Assembly: GCF_018143015.1 (NCBI RefSeq)
Contig: NC_054746.1
Span: 18,219,532-18,283,531 of the forward strand
Direction: 5' to 3'
Origin: Lytechinus variegatus
Lineage: Eukaryota > Echinodermata > Echinoidea > Temnopleuroida > Toxopneustidae
Length of the DNA: 64,000 nt
Part shown: piece after piece, positions 25,115 through 37,582 of the stretch
Numbering within the stretch: position 1 is the first letter of the stretch
Layout: each line of letters starts with the position of its first letter
The notes under the pieces: model-generated
What the model saw: only the letters and a program-made list of their open reading frames with translations
The model's database searches: none
Told to the model about the DNA's origin: nothing
Translations under genes and position numbers: made by a program

Positions 25115-27477
25115 TTTCTAGCACGTAATAAGGTGGCCATGGGCTTCAAAAAATTACAAGTTCGATAGCATTAATGACTCGGCAACTCTTTTTAATCAGA
25201 AACTTATATTTTCATTTAGTGAGTCTACCTTATGTTTCATTATTTATCAACTGGATTAGTTGCCTTCTATAATATCACTCTCATCAAAGAGAGAATGTAA
25301 GAAAAATCAGAAGAAATATCGAGAAAATGATATAAAACCTCGTATAATTACGCAAAACATTGTTCACAAAACCGAGGGGGCAATACTCACTAAGGGGGAG
25401 ACTTTCCAGCGGAGATGGAAAAGATTTTTATTCTTAAGAAAAAAGAAGAAAAAAATCAGTGCATGTGCAAGGTAGCTCCCGGAGAGGATACGCAGTGAAT
25501 CCACCGGTAAAAGAGTTAATACACAGTACTCAAAAGTTTAATTAAGCTAATGGCTCTTGTAAATCTGATTCTTGATTTGAATTGAGGAAAATCGCATTTC
25601 GATCGTATGCAAGTAGAAACCTGGTATGTCTGTCAAGCTGTAATGAATGAGATAGGGAGGTTGTATTCCCTCACAAGCTAGCTAGTATCCTTACCTTACC
25701 CTGATCAACTGAGCGCAAAACATTGGTAACCCTTAGGATCAGACCATGCCGTCTGGTTGGAGATGAAAAAAGGGGGTCGATTATGATCCCCTCAGCATGC
25801 ACAGAGGAAACGGAGATGATTTCAGTTAATCATGCTAATTCATCGTTCCTCGAGTCCGTCTTCCTCCTCCCATCTCTCCCTCTCTCATTATTTTCTCTCT
25901 TCACTACATATTTAAGACATTCTCAAATCTCACCGCATTCTGAACTGATATTCATACATTGTTGATAGGACCCAACAGAGGATCACGTGATCGATTCATT
26001 TAACCCACAGATTACTATATACGAAATGGCGCCTTTGATAGAACGCCATCTCGCTTTGCTGGTGGATGCGATTTCTGCGGTGGCTGAATGAGCGTATTCC
26101 CCCGAGCCATGCTAAAGGATCTCGAGTGCGTTTGTTATAACGCGTGACCGCACTCCATGTCCGAACAACGTCGAACGATGGAAGAATGAGCGTGCGCGGC
26201 GGCTCCCTGGCTCGCATCCTACATACAGTACAGAAGGGAAAAGAGGGCAAAAGAAGCCCGATTAGTGGAGAAGAAAAGCCGAAGTCTACTGCATTAATCA
26301 TTAAACAAATTTTTGATTGCGATAGTGCACCACGGTGCGGGAACGGTATAGGCTAACCAAAATGTAATCAAGCAAATTGCTACGAGATTCCCGCTTCAAT
26401 TTCCTCGCGGGGAGTAGAGGAGGAGGTAGCCTAATCAAACAACACTAACGGTCCTTATTATCTCACATTAAAAGGCACCCATTTAAGGTACTCAAATATC
26501 TATATTCTTTACTTGGGAGATGAGGAGTTGGAATATGGGGAGCTTATGAAGCCACTCTCACCATTTGATACTAATTACCGCAAAGATCTCGATGGCATAG
26601 CAAGGCATGCCGGGAGGCGAACAGATGTCTGCGTTGGTCTTAGACACAAGAACGTATAAAAACACAACGACAATGGATACATGTCTATAGCTCTAATTTT
26701 CTTAATACTAGTAGTGCTAATCATGCTTATGCAAGCATGATGAAAAAAAGGATGGTCTATAGGCCTACCAAAATTACTGACTGGTATTCAAAACATTAAG
26801 GTTATAGTTATTTCTAATAAAGCAAACCAGTGATAAATTTGACACAATTATCTTTATACACTCTGACATGAAATTAGAATTCCCTCTTTTTTACAGAAAC
26901 CTGGCTTCACGAAATTCAATTGTTTTTTAAACACGATATAGGATTTTTACTGATTGAAATGTCTCAAAAATATTTATGCATTTATTTGAAAGTATGATAT
27001 TGATGAAACCTTTACTATAATTAATTTTAGTTCTTTTTCAAAAAAGTATAAGAGTGCATTATCTATCTATTCATGTGAATTAATTTAGTTTTATTTATTT
27101 ATATTTCTTATTGAATTTTATCATTATCATTTTATTGATCAGTAAAATGGGAGGTTAGAAGTCTAAGGTTACTAGCTTGGCTCCTAGCTGACCAGGCTTC
27201 CTTTGGGGATTACAACCCTAGCTTGTATCCGTACAGGCTGTGAAGGGGAAAACCCTGTTTCAGTCCCAGGAGCAAGTGGCTTCGGCCCTGGCTATATTTG
27301 GTTTATGTTGACTGCCCATTCCATCTATTTCGTCACATTATTTAATTGTGGTTTATTTTGTGACAGTCATGGACCACTTTTCATCATTTTATGATGACAA
27401 CATCAGGCCCAAAGATCAATCTAAAAAATAATAATAATTCATTTGTTTTGGGGTGGGAGTAATGATTAGAATAAAAG
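25115..27477. other. Non-coding stretch with a CpG-rich patch at 26.0-26.45 kb
   Basis: A CpG-richer interval (about 25975-26450) includes ATCACGTGAT and AATGGCGCC. No transcript structure can be assigned. The frame at 25260-25475 is lysine-rich, starts with a non-ATG codon and shows no domain. Confidence 0.35.
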
Positions 27478-28080
27478 TTAAAGGTCAAGTCCACCCTAAC
27501 AAAGAGTTGATTTGAACAGGGATATGCAACAACATCCCTGATTTGAATAAAAAGAGACAAATCCAACAAGCATAGCACTAAAAATTTCATCAAAGCCGGA
27601 TGTGAAATAAAAAAGTTATGACATTTCTAAGATTCGCTTAATTTCACAAAATAGTTATATGCACATCCTTGTCTGTATGCACATGAGGGGGCTGATGACA
27701 TCACTCACTATTTCTATTGTATTTCATTATATGAAATACGAAAAAATACGAAATATTCAAATTTTCTCCTCATTGCCCTTTGAAACAAAGTTTCAATCAT
27801 CCCAGAATACGTGGAATTACCATTGGTTATAATGTTATGGTTCAGTCAAGTAGGTCCTAATTGCCAAGTGTGTAAAAAAATTGTAGCTAACATCATCGAC
27901 TCTCACATTTGCATTTCACCGAGTTGCGCATGAACTGTTTTGTGAAACATATATACGAAAATTTAAGATAGCATAACTTTCTTATTTCGCATCCGATTTT
28001 TATGAAATTTTCAGCCTTAAGCTTGTATTTTTCTTTATTGATTCAATTTAACATTTTTCTTGGGTGGACTTGACCTTTAA
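27478..28080. mobile_element. TTAA-flanked non-autonomous DNA element, 603 bp
   Basis: The ends are TTAA-AGGTCAAGTCCACCC and GGGTGGACTTGACCT-TTAA, exact inverted repeats bounded by TTAA. TTAA targets are typical of piggyBac and Kolobok superfamilies. There is no transposase frame, so it is a MITE-like derivative. Confidence 0.85.
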
Positions 28081-29554
28081 GTACGAGTTTAAGTTGATCA
28101 AGTCTATGTGTATGATATGTTAAACAGTATATAGGCCCTAACACCTCTAAAAATACATGCTTTGAAATAAATGCTCCATTTTTGCAGGGAGCATAAACAA
28201 AATATGTTTCAGCCAAAGATAACATGAAGGCCCTTAATATTTTTTTTTCAATTTGATTATTGTCTCTATAATTATGTTTAAGGGTTACTTATGTGGGAGA
28301 AGTTGACAGAACACTGTCAACAAGAGATTTATAAACCTTGCCATTACCACAAAAAAGAAGGGAAAAAGGAATTGCGATCTGCCTCCGTTTTAACATTCAA
28401 TTGTACAACATTTCTTGAGGAATGACGAGTTTCGAACCGTGATTGCTCTGTATCAAGATTTATACAAAATTTTCCGTAGCTCGCAGCATGCGTGGCCATT
28501 TATCACGCATTAATCGAATTGCGCACGGTCCATTTCATGTCTGTGACTCTTGAAAATCATTAGGCGAAGTTTTGTTGGTAAATTGAATAAGAGATCAACG
28601 GCGGGGGCTTCCTTTTTCTTTTCCAACCGATAATTGCTGCATACGGCGGCGAAAATGCATAGAATCGTACGTGACACGTTGAATCAAGACGGCCTCCTTC
28701 CGTCGGCACGGGGTATTTATGGACAAGGTTTTAATTGGCAATCACGGTTGTACCAACACGTTTCCGAATGTATGGGACTACTAGTTGAGATTGATGAGGT
28801 TTGCGAATAATCAGATCTTGGCTTCCAGGCAATGAAAAATCGAACAAGATATCCCGAATCTACCAGCTTTTGGAGTCGTATAACATTTGGGAAGGATCCG
28901 AAAGAAATGGACGTGGTGCATGCACGAACAGGGTAAAATTAAATCACAGGGGCCCACAATCATGACTGTAGGATCTGCAAAGTTATTAATTAAGATTTTC
29001 CACAATTACCTTGGCAACCAGGCAAGCAGAAGACTACGCCCCCAACCTAGCAACGTCCTAAAATGGTGTTGAAATCATGACCAATGAAGAAAAATTCCTT
29101 TCAAAACAAAATTATCAAGATGCCTATATCGACTTTCAAATAGCCATAAACAATTATTTTATCCCTTTGTAATATTATATCGCTGCACCTATCTTTCTGT
29201 AGGCCCTATCATGATTTTCTTTAAAGCCTTTGATTACCAATGCTTCTCGAAAAAGACCATTAAGCAGTGTTGAGCATCTTAGCGTTCTTATCATTTTATT
29301 CATTATCTTGATGTCAAATTTAAGATATATATTTTCTTCTTCAGATTATTGTTTACGAAAATTTTTGCAATAACCAATAAATGAAATTAAATATTATTTA
29401 TCCAAAAAAGACAGATTATAGGTAAAAGAATAAATAGCAAAGACACAAACATTAAGAAAGATGCAATGGATGAATAAGATGTGTGACTAAGAAACGCAGG
29501 ATCTACAGAAAGTGACAGTGTATAAAAGTAAACCATTTGGAGTATTGCAGGCCA
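28081..29554. other. Non-coding stretch; complex CpG-rich patch at 28.43-28.78 kb
   Basis: No gene is supported. The patch holds CGCATTAATCGAATTGCGC (an imperfect palindrome containing a paired-type double homeodomain site) and several CpGs in an otherwise CpG-poor region. It is a candidate regulatory sequence only. Confidence 0.35.
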
Positions 29555-29720
29555 GGGGGGCGTTTCATGAAAGGACTTGTCGGCCGTTTAATTCGACAAG
29601 TCCCATTTTATCCGACAGTTACCATAATTATTAACAGTACCTCTCAGCCAATCAACATCAGAGAAAGTTGTCAGATCTGATAACTTGTCGGATGAAAATG
29701 TTGATGAAACACTCCCCCCG
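29555..29720. mobile_element. MITE, GGGGCGTTTCATGAAAGGACTTGTC family, copy 1
   Basis: The left end GGGGGGCGTTTCATGAAAGG is mirrored by TTGATGAAACACTCCCCCC. Internally, GACAAGTC/GACTTGTC and TGTCGGAT units are inverted. A related copy lies at 41372-41525. Confidence 0.75.
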
Positions 29721-32700
29721 GTAATCAAACAAATTGCACACAGGGATAGACTTTGAAGTTTACATTGCTTAAAGCACCCAAACACAACTCTAAGAATCTT
29801 TATGGACATATTGTAAGGTATACACTCGGAAAACTTTTTTCAATCTAGTCAAGATGGCAGTTGACAACTTCAAGAAAACCAATCACTAATTATGACAACT
29901 TATTTGGTGCACTATACCCAATACCATCCCAACAAAATTCATAAAAAGTTGGCAAATAATAATTAAAAGCATTCATTGGAAAGAGGCCGTTTGGTCCATG
30001 TTCGGATTGGCTCAATATTTGGAGATAATGACAAAATATTGGTTGACATTGACAAGGACAGCGTCTGAACAATCCTTTGGGCATAAGCATACAGCGTTTT
30101 TTCTTTGATATAAATTACATAGAAAATGACGAGGCAGATTGCACTCTACCATATTTACCATGTATGCGAAGCCATTTTTTTTCACACACACACTACAAGC
30201 AAATGCTTTTTTAGTGTATCCCTCCATTTTCTCAGTTCTTTAGAATATTTATGATAATTTTCTTTCATATAAAATATCACATATTGTCATTACCTCAATT
30301 TATCTTGTTTGTTTGAGATTCATTTGCGAATGTCATTGTAATTATGTACGACCATTTTACTTTGTTCTGTTGAAAATGAAAAAAAAATGAGATTGGAAGC
30401 CACCCCACCTATTTACTCTTCATATATATCATATACCTTGTAACATACCTTGTTGTGGGCGTAAAGTTTTACCTACAGAAACTTGTCTGCCCCTCTCCTC
30501 CTTCCAATTTCTTGATTTCATGAAGTCAGTATAGTGGAAGATAAACTGGTACTGGACATGGCGATGTGTGGTTTCAGCAGGTTAAGTTATTAATGAGAAC
30601 ATGGGCAAGTAAAGGATTGGTCAGGGTTAAACTTTTCCTTTTTCAGCTCCCAAGATAGCATATCCCCCCCCCCCTCTCTCTCTCTCTCTTTCCTTTCTCC
30701 GTCTCTTTCCCATCCCGCCATTGTTTTCCTCTTTCTCTTTGGATCTTTTTGTTTCGTCTCATATCTTGTTACCTTTTAAGGGGATTTTGTCTAATGTAAT
30801 GTCATAATTATAATGTAACTATCAGACTATGAATTGGTAACACAGATAAATTACTGAATGTGATACATTACCTGATAATAAAGTGCCAGATTTACTTGAG
30901 AACAAACCCATCGAATTCGAAGATTCAATCAATAAAGTTCAGAAACTAAGCGATGAAGAAGCAATAATACTGTTGCACACTTTTGCACTCGTACTCCGAA
31001 AGCTAAATCACGACGGAAACAAGGAACGTAACTGTTTGTTGCTCAATACTTCATTCAAAGTGCGTCCTTGTCAACGATTGTGTCGTCATCAGCTCCAAAC
31101 TTTTAGCCAATCAGAACGCGTAGCCAAAAGGAACCCTTTTGTCATGCGCAATGTGAGGTTATAATGAGCATTATGCCATCACGATGTAGGACCCAAGGAA
31201 GAACAACAGTATTTTGCAAATACAGCTGAATTGGGTGATCCTCCGTTATTATTGTATGTATCTCTCCTGTATACTGTATATTTTTTTATTTGATTACGGA
31301 AATAAAACAAACAACAAACAAACAAACAAACGAACATGAATTTCTCAGCCATGAAAGACCATGACCAATTGATATATCAGACCCCTACCCTCGGCGCATG
31401 AAGATACTGAAATGATATTATATCACTTTTTGCAGGGGTCCTTTCCTCATCCGCGTGGCCAGGATTTAATTTTGGAGGGGGCGGTTAGTGCACGCGAAGC
31501 GTGCCATTACTTTTTGAGCGCGAGAAGTGCGCTCCCTTGGGGGAAGGGTGCAGAGAGTTTTTTGATGTCTCATCAAATTCAAATAAAAGAAGACGTCTCT
31601 TGCGTCTCTAGTACCCTTATCAACTCCAATTTAATTCAAATGCTGAGATTTAAAAAAAAATTGCTTTTGAAAGAAATTCAAATACGACGAAAGACAAGAT
31701 TAAGGAAATTGAAATAATTTATCTCAACATAATACACTCGCAAAACCAAAGTAGAAGACAGGTATGTAGAGTGGTAATATTTCTTCTCGCGAATGGCATT
31801 ATAATGCTTTGAAATTTCTCTGAATCTTTAATCTGCTCTTATATTGATATTTCTTAGATTAACAGTGCGTCCCACAAATCAGGAAACCCATTATCAGAGA
31901 TAGATTTTACAATTATTAAATATGATTTTATACAAATTTGATACTCCAGGCAAGAGTTTCATCTCTAGTTTGAAAGCAACAGCTTAGTAAATTGTTCATG
32001 CCTGGCAGATTACAATAATACTGAGGCATGGGATCAGTGAGAGAATTTTAAGAAAGAATACAAAAGAAATGCCAATGAACCAATCGTCGAATAAGCACAC
32101 CGTCTTGTCGTATCAGGAACCAATATTTCTGAGCAACCTTGTTTTGACATTAAAATCTTAAACTCATTTTCCTCATTAATGCGTGAAGTGTTCGTCACGT
32201 ATTAGGTGTCAAAATAAAGAGGAATAATTGAGTCAGATGATTATGTAAATTAAATATCATAATTCATTCACTTTTGAAGGAAAAAGACATGGGAATCCCG
32301 GTTTCCCTTTTTTGGGACACACTGTATAACTCAATTACGAAAAAGGAGCTCAAAATGTGAAAGGGAGGATTGAGCTAGAAAACGGATTTTCATTCCCATG
32401 CACGCGAAGTACGGAAAGCTTTGTGATTTATTTTGGAATAAAAAAAATCTGTAATTTCCCTCATATTAAACGCTTCATTTTGTATGATTAAAACACTTCA
32501 GAAACATTTATGGTTCCAAACTTATGGTGCAAAACAAGACCGGAGATGGATGTGCAGCGATGTAAAATAAAGTTTCATCGTATTATACTTTTGCATAACA
32601 GCACGGTGTGAATTTAATGCCTGCCCCCTTGAGCAGATACTTGCCAAAAGTTGCTTGCTGAAAAGCAAAAATAGCATATGCGGAATCGGGGAGTGGCGGT

Positions 32701-33078
32701 AATATTTACCCGCTCTGACCAGAAGAGCGGAAATTTTGTGTCAATGCACTTGTAAATAGTTACTTTTTTACATTTTTAAAACAATGTATATTTTAAATTT
32801 TTGGGCAAGAAATACACGAGTCCCATATTTTTTTTATGAAGAGAGAGAAGAACGAGGTATTCAAATTTGTATTCTTTTGACAAAAATAAGAAGGGTAGAC
32901 ATTAAAGCAATATCCTTCTTCCCATTTCTCCCTTCGTTTTTCCTTTCCTCCTTTTCCTCCCCCGCTCTTTTTTTTTTTTGGGGGGGCGACAACACCACCC
33001 CCATGGCTACGCGCCTGCCTTTCCCGATTTGTCAAAATCATGAGTTATGTAGATTTTTTTCTCTCTTTTCTCTTCAGG
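29721..33078. other. Non-coding stretch with small repeats
   Basis: A C-run and CT microsatellite lie at 30665-30690 and (AAAC)n at about 31300-31332. A fragment near 31430-31560 carries CCGCGTGGCCAGGATTTAATTTTGG followed by CACGCGAAGCGTGCC and GAGCGCGAGAAGTGCGC, related in style to the element at 61408-62385. The frame at about 30862-31164 has protein-like composition but no recognisable family. Confidence 0.4.
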
Positions 33079-33197
33079 GCAGTGGCGGACCGTGACACGG
33101 AGGAGACAAAGCATTGGGGGGGGGGGCACTGCATTGTCTGTGAACAATGCGGTGCCCCCCCATGCTTTGTCTCCTCCGGGTCACGGTCCGCTACTGC
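33079..33197. mobile_element. 119 bp fold-back MITE with 6 bp target duplication
   Basis: The ends GCAGTGGCGGACCGTGAC and GTCACGGTCCGCTACTGC are inverted repeats, and GGAGGAGACAAAGCAT(T)GGGGG extends the arms. It is flanked on both sides by TTCAGG (33073-33078 and 33198-33203), a clean target duplication. It can form a long hairpin when transcribed. Confidence 0.85.
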
Positions 33198-33203
33198 TTC
33201 AGG

Positions 33204-33848
33204 GGATACACAAAATATAGCCATTTTTTCATGCAAGTTTTTTGAGAGAGAGAAAGAAAGAAAATGGAAAAGGGAAAATAAATTGAGAGGTAGGGGAGAG
33301 AAAGAGACAGAGACCGTGTAAGAAATAAAAATATGAGAGTAAGATGAAAAGAGAGAAATAAGGAGAGAATTTTGTAACGGGAGCCGGGGAAAATTTGCGT
33401 AAGATTTTGTGTGCTTGATAGAGAGTGCAAAGATTGTAAGGGGGAGATGGTTTGATGTGAAATCGAAAACGTATAAAAGTATGCTATCAGCAGGAATTTA
33501 TATGCATCAGGGGCGGATTCAAGATCATGCATGGGGGGTCAAAAATTAATTTTGAAAACATGCGAGCAGAACGGGGGGGGGGGCATGCCTGGTATATCTG
33601 TCACTGAAGAAAGGGTGGCCGATGAATGGGAGCGACAGTGATGGGACAAGTCAAAGAGTAAGCTTTATAGCTAAAGGCTAAAACTCTCAACTTTTTCTCA
33701 TAAAGCTAATAAATTTTATGTATAAAATCCTTTTGCCTTAAAATGGCAATTTTTGCAGGGTGTAGAGACACTTTAAAGTAGGGCCTATAAATTTCAATGT
33801 AAACACTATATAACAGTAAACTGTTTTATATGGAATCTTAAGCCTTAT
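33204..33848. other. Purine-rich stretch, no gene
   Basis: GAGAGA/GAAA-rich DNA covers about 33240-33440, with a G-run near 33575. A short CAGGGGCGGATTC at about 33509 matches the terminus style of the element at 61408-62385 and may be a fragment. Confidence 0.45.
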
Positions 33849-34011
33849 TACACTGTAAAAAGCTCTTTGAAATTTTAAGCACGTTTTGAAGCCCGTCACT
33901 CTAACAAATATTGTTTAAACTTTTTAAACAAGTTCTTTAAAATTTAAAACAATTACAAAACGGATAGAGTGACAGGCTTAAACGATGTGCTATATTTTTT
34001 TATTGTGTAGA
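33849..34011. mobile_element. Imperfect fold-back MITE with ACACTGTAAAAAG terminus
   Basis: The left arm (TACACTGTAAAAAGCTC ... AAGCCCGTCACTCTAAC) is mirrored by the right arm (GATAGAGTGACAGGCTTAAAC ... TTATTGTGTAG). A nested palindrome GTTTAAAC...GTTTAAA lies in the centre. Arms are diverged, so the copy is old. Confidence 0.6.
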
Positions 34012-36630
34012 GTCAGTCTTAGTATTTAATTGTTTCAGATTGTTTTTCATTTTTGTCAGAAAAACTTTCATTTATAATAACGCCCCCCTCTCGCTGCATA
34101 ATGGTCATAAAGACAACACAGAATGATTCTAATCGATACAAGCAAAAATTCTTATATTATTATGACTTGTCACTGAAAAACACGACATCATCCAGTAGGC
34201 CTATCCAGTGTCTACCCCTTCACGAGGATTTCGAATTCCTATTAACCTTATATTGTAAATTCTTAAATGTGTATGTGATGTTGAAGTATATATATATTGT
34301 AGGCTAGTGAAGATCATAGTGAGCCTATAAATCATTCCTGCAGCTAAAATAGGAAGGAGAGATAGAGAAAAAAAATAACGGATTTTTTTTTCAGTTATAC
34401 GGACGGCGGATAATACTTCCATAATCATCTTATAAAAAAAGACTACATGTATTTCCCATAAGTTCTTGTTGTTTCCCCAAAGTTATCTTTCAAATCTTTA
34501 TGTATGACTGAATAATACTTTTAAAAGATTTGTATGGATATAACTGAATTATATGATCTTATCAACGTCCATCTGTGACATTGATTTTTAGAAAAATGAG
34601 GCAATCCAACGAATGTTTTCCCATATTGAATATATTTGAAAAATTGAATGGAGAGACTCTGGATATTGGTTGAATATAAAAGATACCATAAAAATATGAA
34701 AATAAAAAAAATGTCCCGGTCACATAGGTTTACGTTGCTCACTCTTAACTGATTATACTCTGATATCAGTCATAAGACTGATTGATTGATCATTAATAGA
34801 TTGATTGCTTAATTATTGATTGGTTTTATTCGTCAAGAATAGTGCACAAGATGCGAAATACAATGGGAAAGAACACATTGACAGGATATAAACCATGAAA
34901 GCCGAAAGGCTATTTTTTCTGATGGAGTATTATGAATAGCACAAACATGAATTAATTTATGGCAAGCAAGTAGTAAGTGCATGGAAAAGCTGAAAATGTC
35001 TTCATTATAACATTAATGATCAATTTCCGAGCAGCGCCCACGAATATTTTATTTCCTAGGCAGGCAGTGCCAAGAGCATGCACTAGCTACAAGTATTGCT
35101 GCCATCTACGTTCACTAATCATGCATTTTTTGTGAACTGAGCGGCAGAACTGTGAAAACTCAGACAAAAGGAGAGGTCTAACGATTAACGAATTGCTTTC
35201 GTAAGTAAACATATTGACGTAAATGTTCTGTATTTGTATTTTCATTTGTGAGAAATTTTTGGAATATAAAGAAATTAACCTTATCGAAATCTTAGTCCGT
35301 AAATTCTTGTTGCTAGGTACGCCAAATCTAATTCAGTCCCACGTATTATAATATGTGCTGTGTGAATACGGTGAATACGCACTCGACTCCCCAGCCCAGG
35401 GTTCATTACCATCCTGCATATATCATCCTGCATATATCATCCTGTTATATCATAACCTTGTTCATAGAATGAGTGCGCACTCCCAGGTTCATTACCTCCC
35501 ACGCGCACTAAAATCAAGCCATAGAAGTCATGTGTTGTAGCCGCCAGAAGTGGCGAACAAGATAAACTTAGATTAGAAATCCACTGCCAAAAGCGGTTCT
35601 TGATGCGAGGTAAGCTCAGACCTGTGTGAGTGGTTTCCCCAAACAGGAGATTAAAGTTAGCCCTAACTTAGTATAGTTATTACAATTTACAAATTACCTG
35701 TATTATTCTGCGTATTCTGAGATATCAAATTTCAAGCATTTTATTGATCAATAAAAAACTTAAATTCAATTACATCATATATGCAATACCTCATTCAGTG
35801 TTAGGAAGTACTAATGCCTGGTCAAGAATATAGATTCACTAGATCTGCGGTTTGAAAACGAGTGAAATTACATGTACTACATAACTATACCCGGTACACC
35901 TTTTGTTATTGTTTTGTAGAAAGTTCTTAGATCCTCAACTCAAACACAATTTGATTATAACTTCCAAGTTATTCAGATTAACTTTAGTCTTTCAGCAATG
36001 AATTCTGAAAAGATGTGAGTCTAATAAATAGTAAGTAGAATTAAAAAATTAAATTGTCTCATTTGTAATAATGAAAAACTTTTTTTACATATGATTAATT
36101 TTATTTAACTAATTTAATTCAGAGTCTAAGCTTTAAGAAATTCATGATTGTGTGACTGTGTGTATCTTTGTGAGGTTGTGCTTGTGTGCATTATGAATTT
36201 ATGTGAGATGATGAATCATCAATCAAATCATTTATAAAAAAATCAACTTCTTTGTTTGGTTTGGCTGGCAACCAGTCAGAAATGATTATTTTTGTCATTG
36301 TATTTTAGCTTTAAAAAAATCATTAGCTTCTTTCATATGTTGTAGTTATATTCGTTTCTTTTTTTCTCCTTCATCTTCCTTAATTCTTTTCTCTTTATTA
36401 TTTTCCATTTACATATTTTTTCCTTAGGCCTATCTTTTTTTCTTCTCTTTTTATGTTATTTCCTTAATTTGTTTCTTTTACTTTCTTTTCAATTTTTTTT
36501 CTTTCCTGTTTTCTTTTTGTTTTCTTTTATTTTGCTTTCTTTTTTATGTTTATTTTCCTTTTTCTTTTCTTTTCTCTTAATTTTTTTTTAAAACTTTTCT
36601 TTTCTGCATGATATAGAAATAGATAGATCC
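34012..36630. other. Non-coding stretch, T-rich towards its end
   Basis: A tandem CATCCTGCATATAT motif occurs at about 35412-35443. From 36355 to 36600 the strand is a long T/CTTT-rich pyrimidine tract. No gene is supported. Confidence 0.45.
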
Positions 36631-36632
36631 AA

Positions 36633-37370
36633 ATAAACCCCTCAAAAAAAGTTCTGCAACTCAAGTTTGAGTGCTAATAAATTTCTTAGTGTACCATTAT
36701 CATATGTAAAAGTGGTATCATTGGAAAGCATGATTATTCTTCTTTACGATCATGTGTCATTTGTAATGCTAGTCTTATCATGAAATACACAGACATGATA
36801 AATATGCAGCAATGTAAAAAATGAAATGTTGCAAAATTTGTTGCCATGTCATGTTTGAGTTCTGCAACTCAAACTGCAAGTTTGAGTGCTAATAAATTTT
36901 TTTAATGTGCCATCATCATGTGTAAAAGTGATATCTTTAGAAAGCATGATTATGCTTCTTTACAATCATGTGTCATTTGTAATGCTAGTGTTATCATGAA
37001 ATACACAGACATTATAATACGCAGCAATGTTAGAAATGAAATGTTGCAAAATGCGTCGTTTCCAATAGCGAATTTCCAATTGTTTCGAGGATGGGCCGAG
37101 TGCATTCACTGTCACCTGCATTGTGGAAATTCTATAGAAATGGAGACTCTTGTTAGAAATCAATGCAATTTGCAACATTTCACTTCTGACTTTTCTCAAT
37201 GTTCAGGGTGATTGCATATTCCATGATTACATAATCACAGCAAATGGCATGTTATTGTAAAGAGGAATAATTTAGCGTTCCAATAATATCGGTTTCATCT
37301 TTTATACTTCATTAACCAAAAAGATATCATCCCCAAAACTGAGTTGCATAACTTTTTTGAGGGGTTTATA
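36633..37370. mobile_element. Fold-back DNA element with internal direct duplication
   Basis: The ends AAACCCCTCAAAAAAAGTT and AACTTTTTTGAGGGGTTT are inverted repeats. Inside, a unit of about 216 bp is repeated in direct orientation (CAAGTTTGAGTGCTAATAAA begins near 36663 and again near 36879). The plus and minus frames across the second unit are by-products. It lies about 125 bp upstream of the B9D2 start exon. Confidence 0.75.
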
Positions 37371-37494
37371 TGGATAGAAATTTAATTTCTGTTGTAATAT
37401 TTTTACCAATGTTTCTTATTAAATATCCAGGTTTAGTTTACGCTTTTATTGACAAGTTTGTTCACTCTAAATGATCTCTTTGTCAGGTAGAGAG

Positions 37495-37582
37495 ATGGCA
37501 GAAGTTCATGTTATAGGGCAGATCCTTGGAGCAAGTGGGTTCTCAAATCAAAATCTTTACTGCAAATGGAAAATACACACTG
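37495..37582 (+). CDS. B9D2: B9D2 coding exon 1
   Basis: It encodes residues 1-29 plus one base. The ATG is preceded by GTAGAGAG, and the donor is G|GTAAGC. An acceptor AG at 37485-37486 means that the exon starts within the 5' UTR. Confidence 0.95.
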
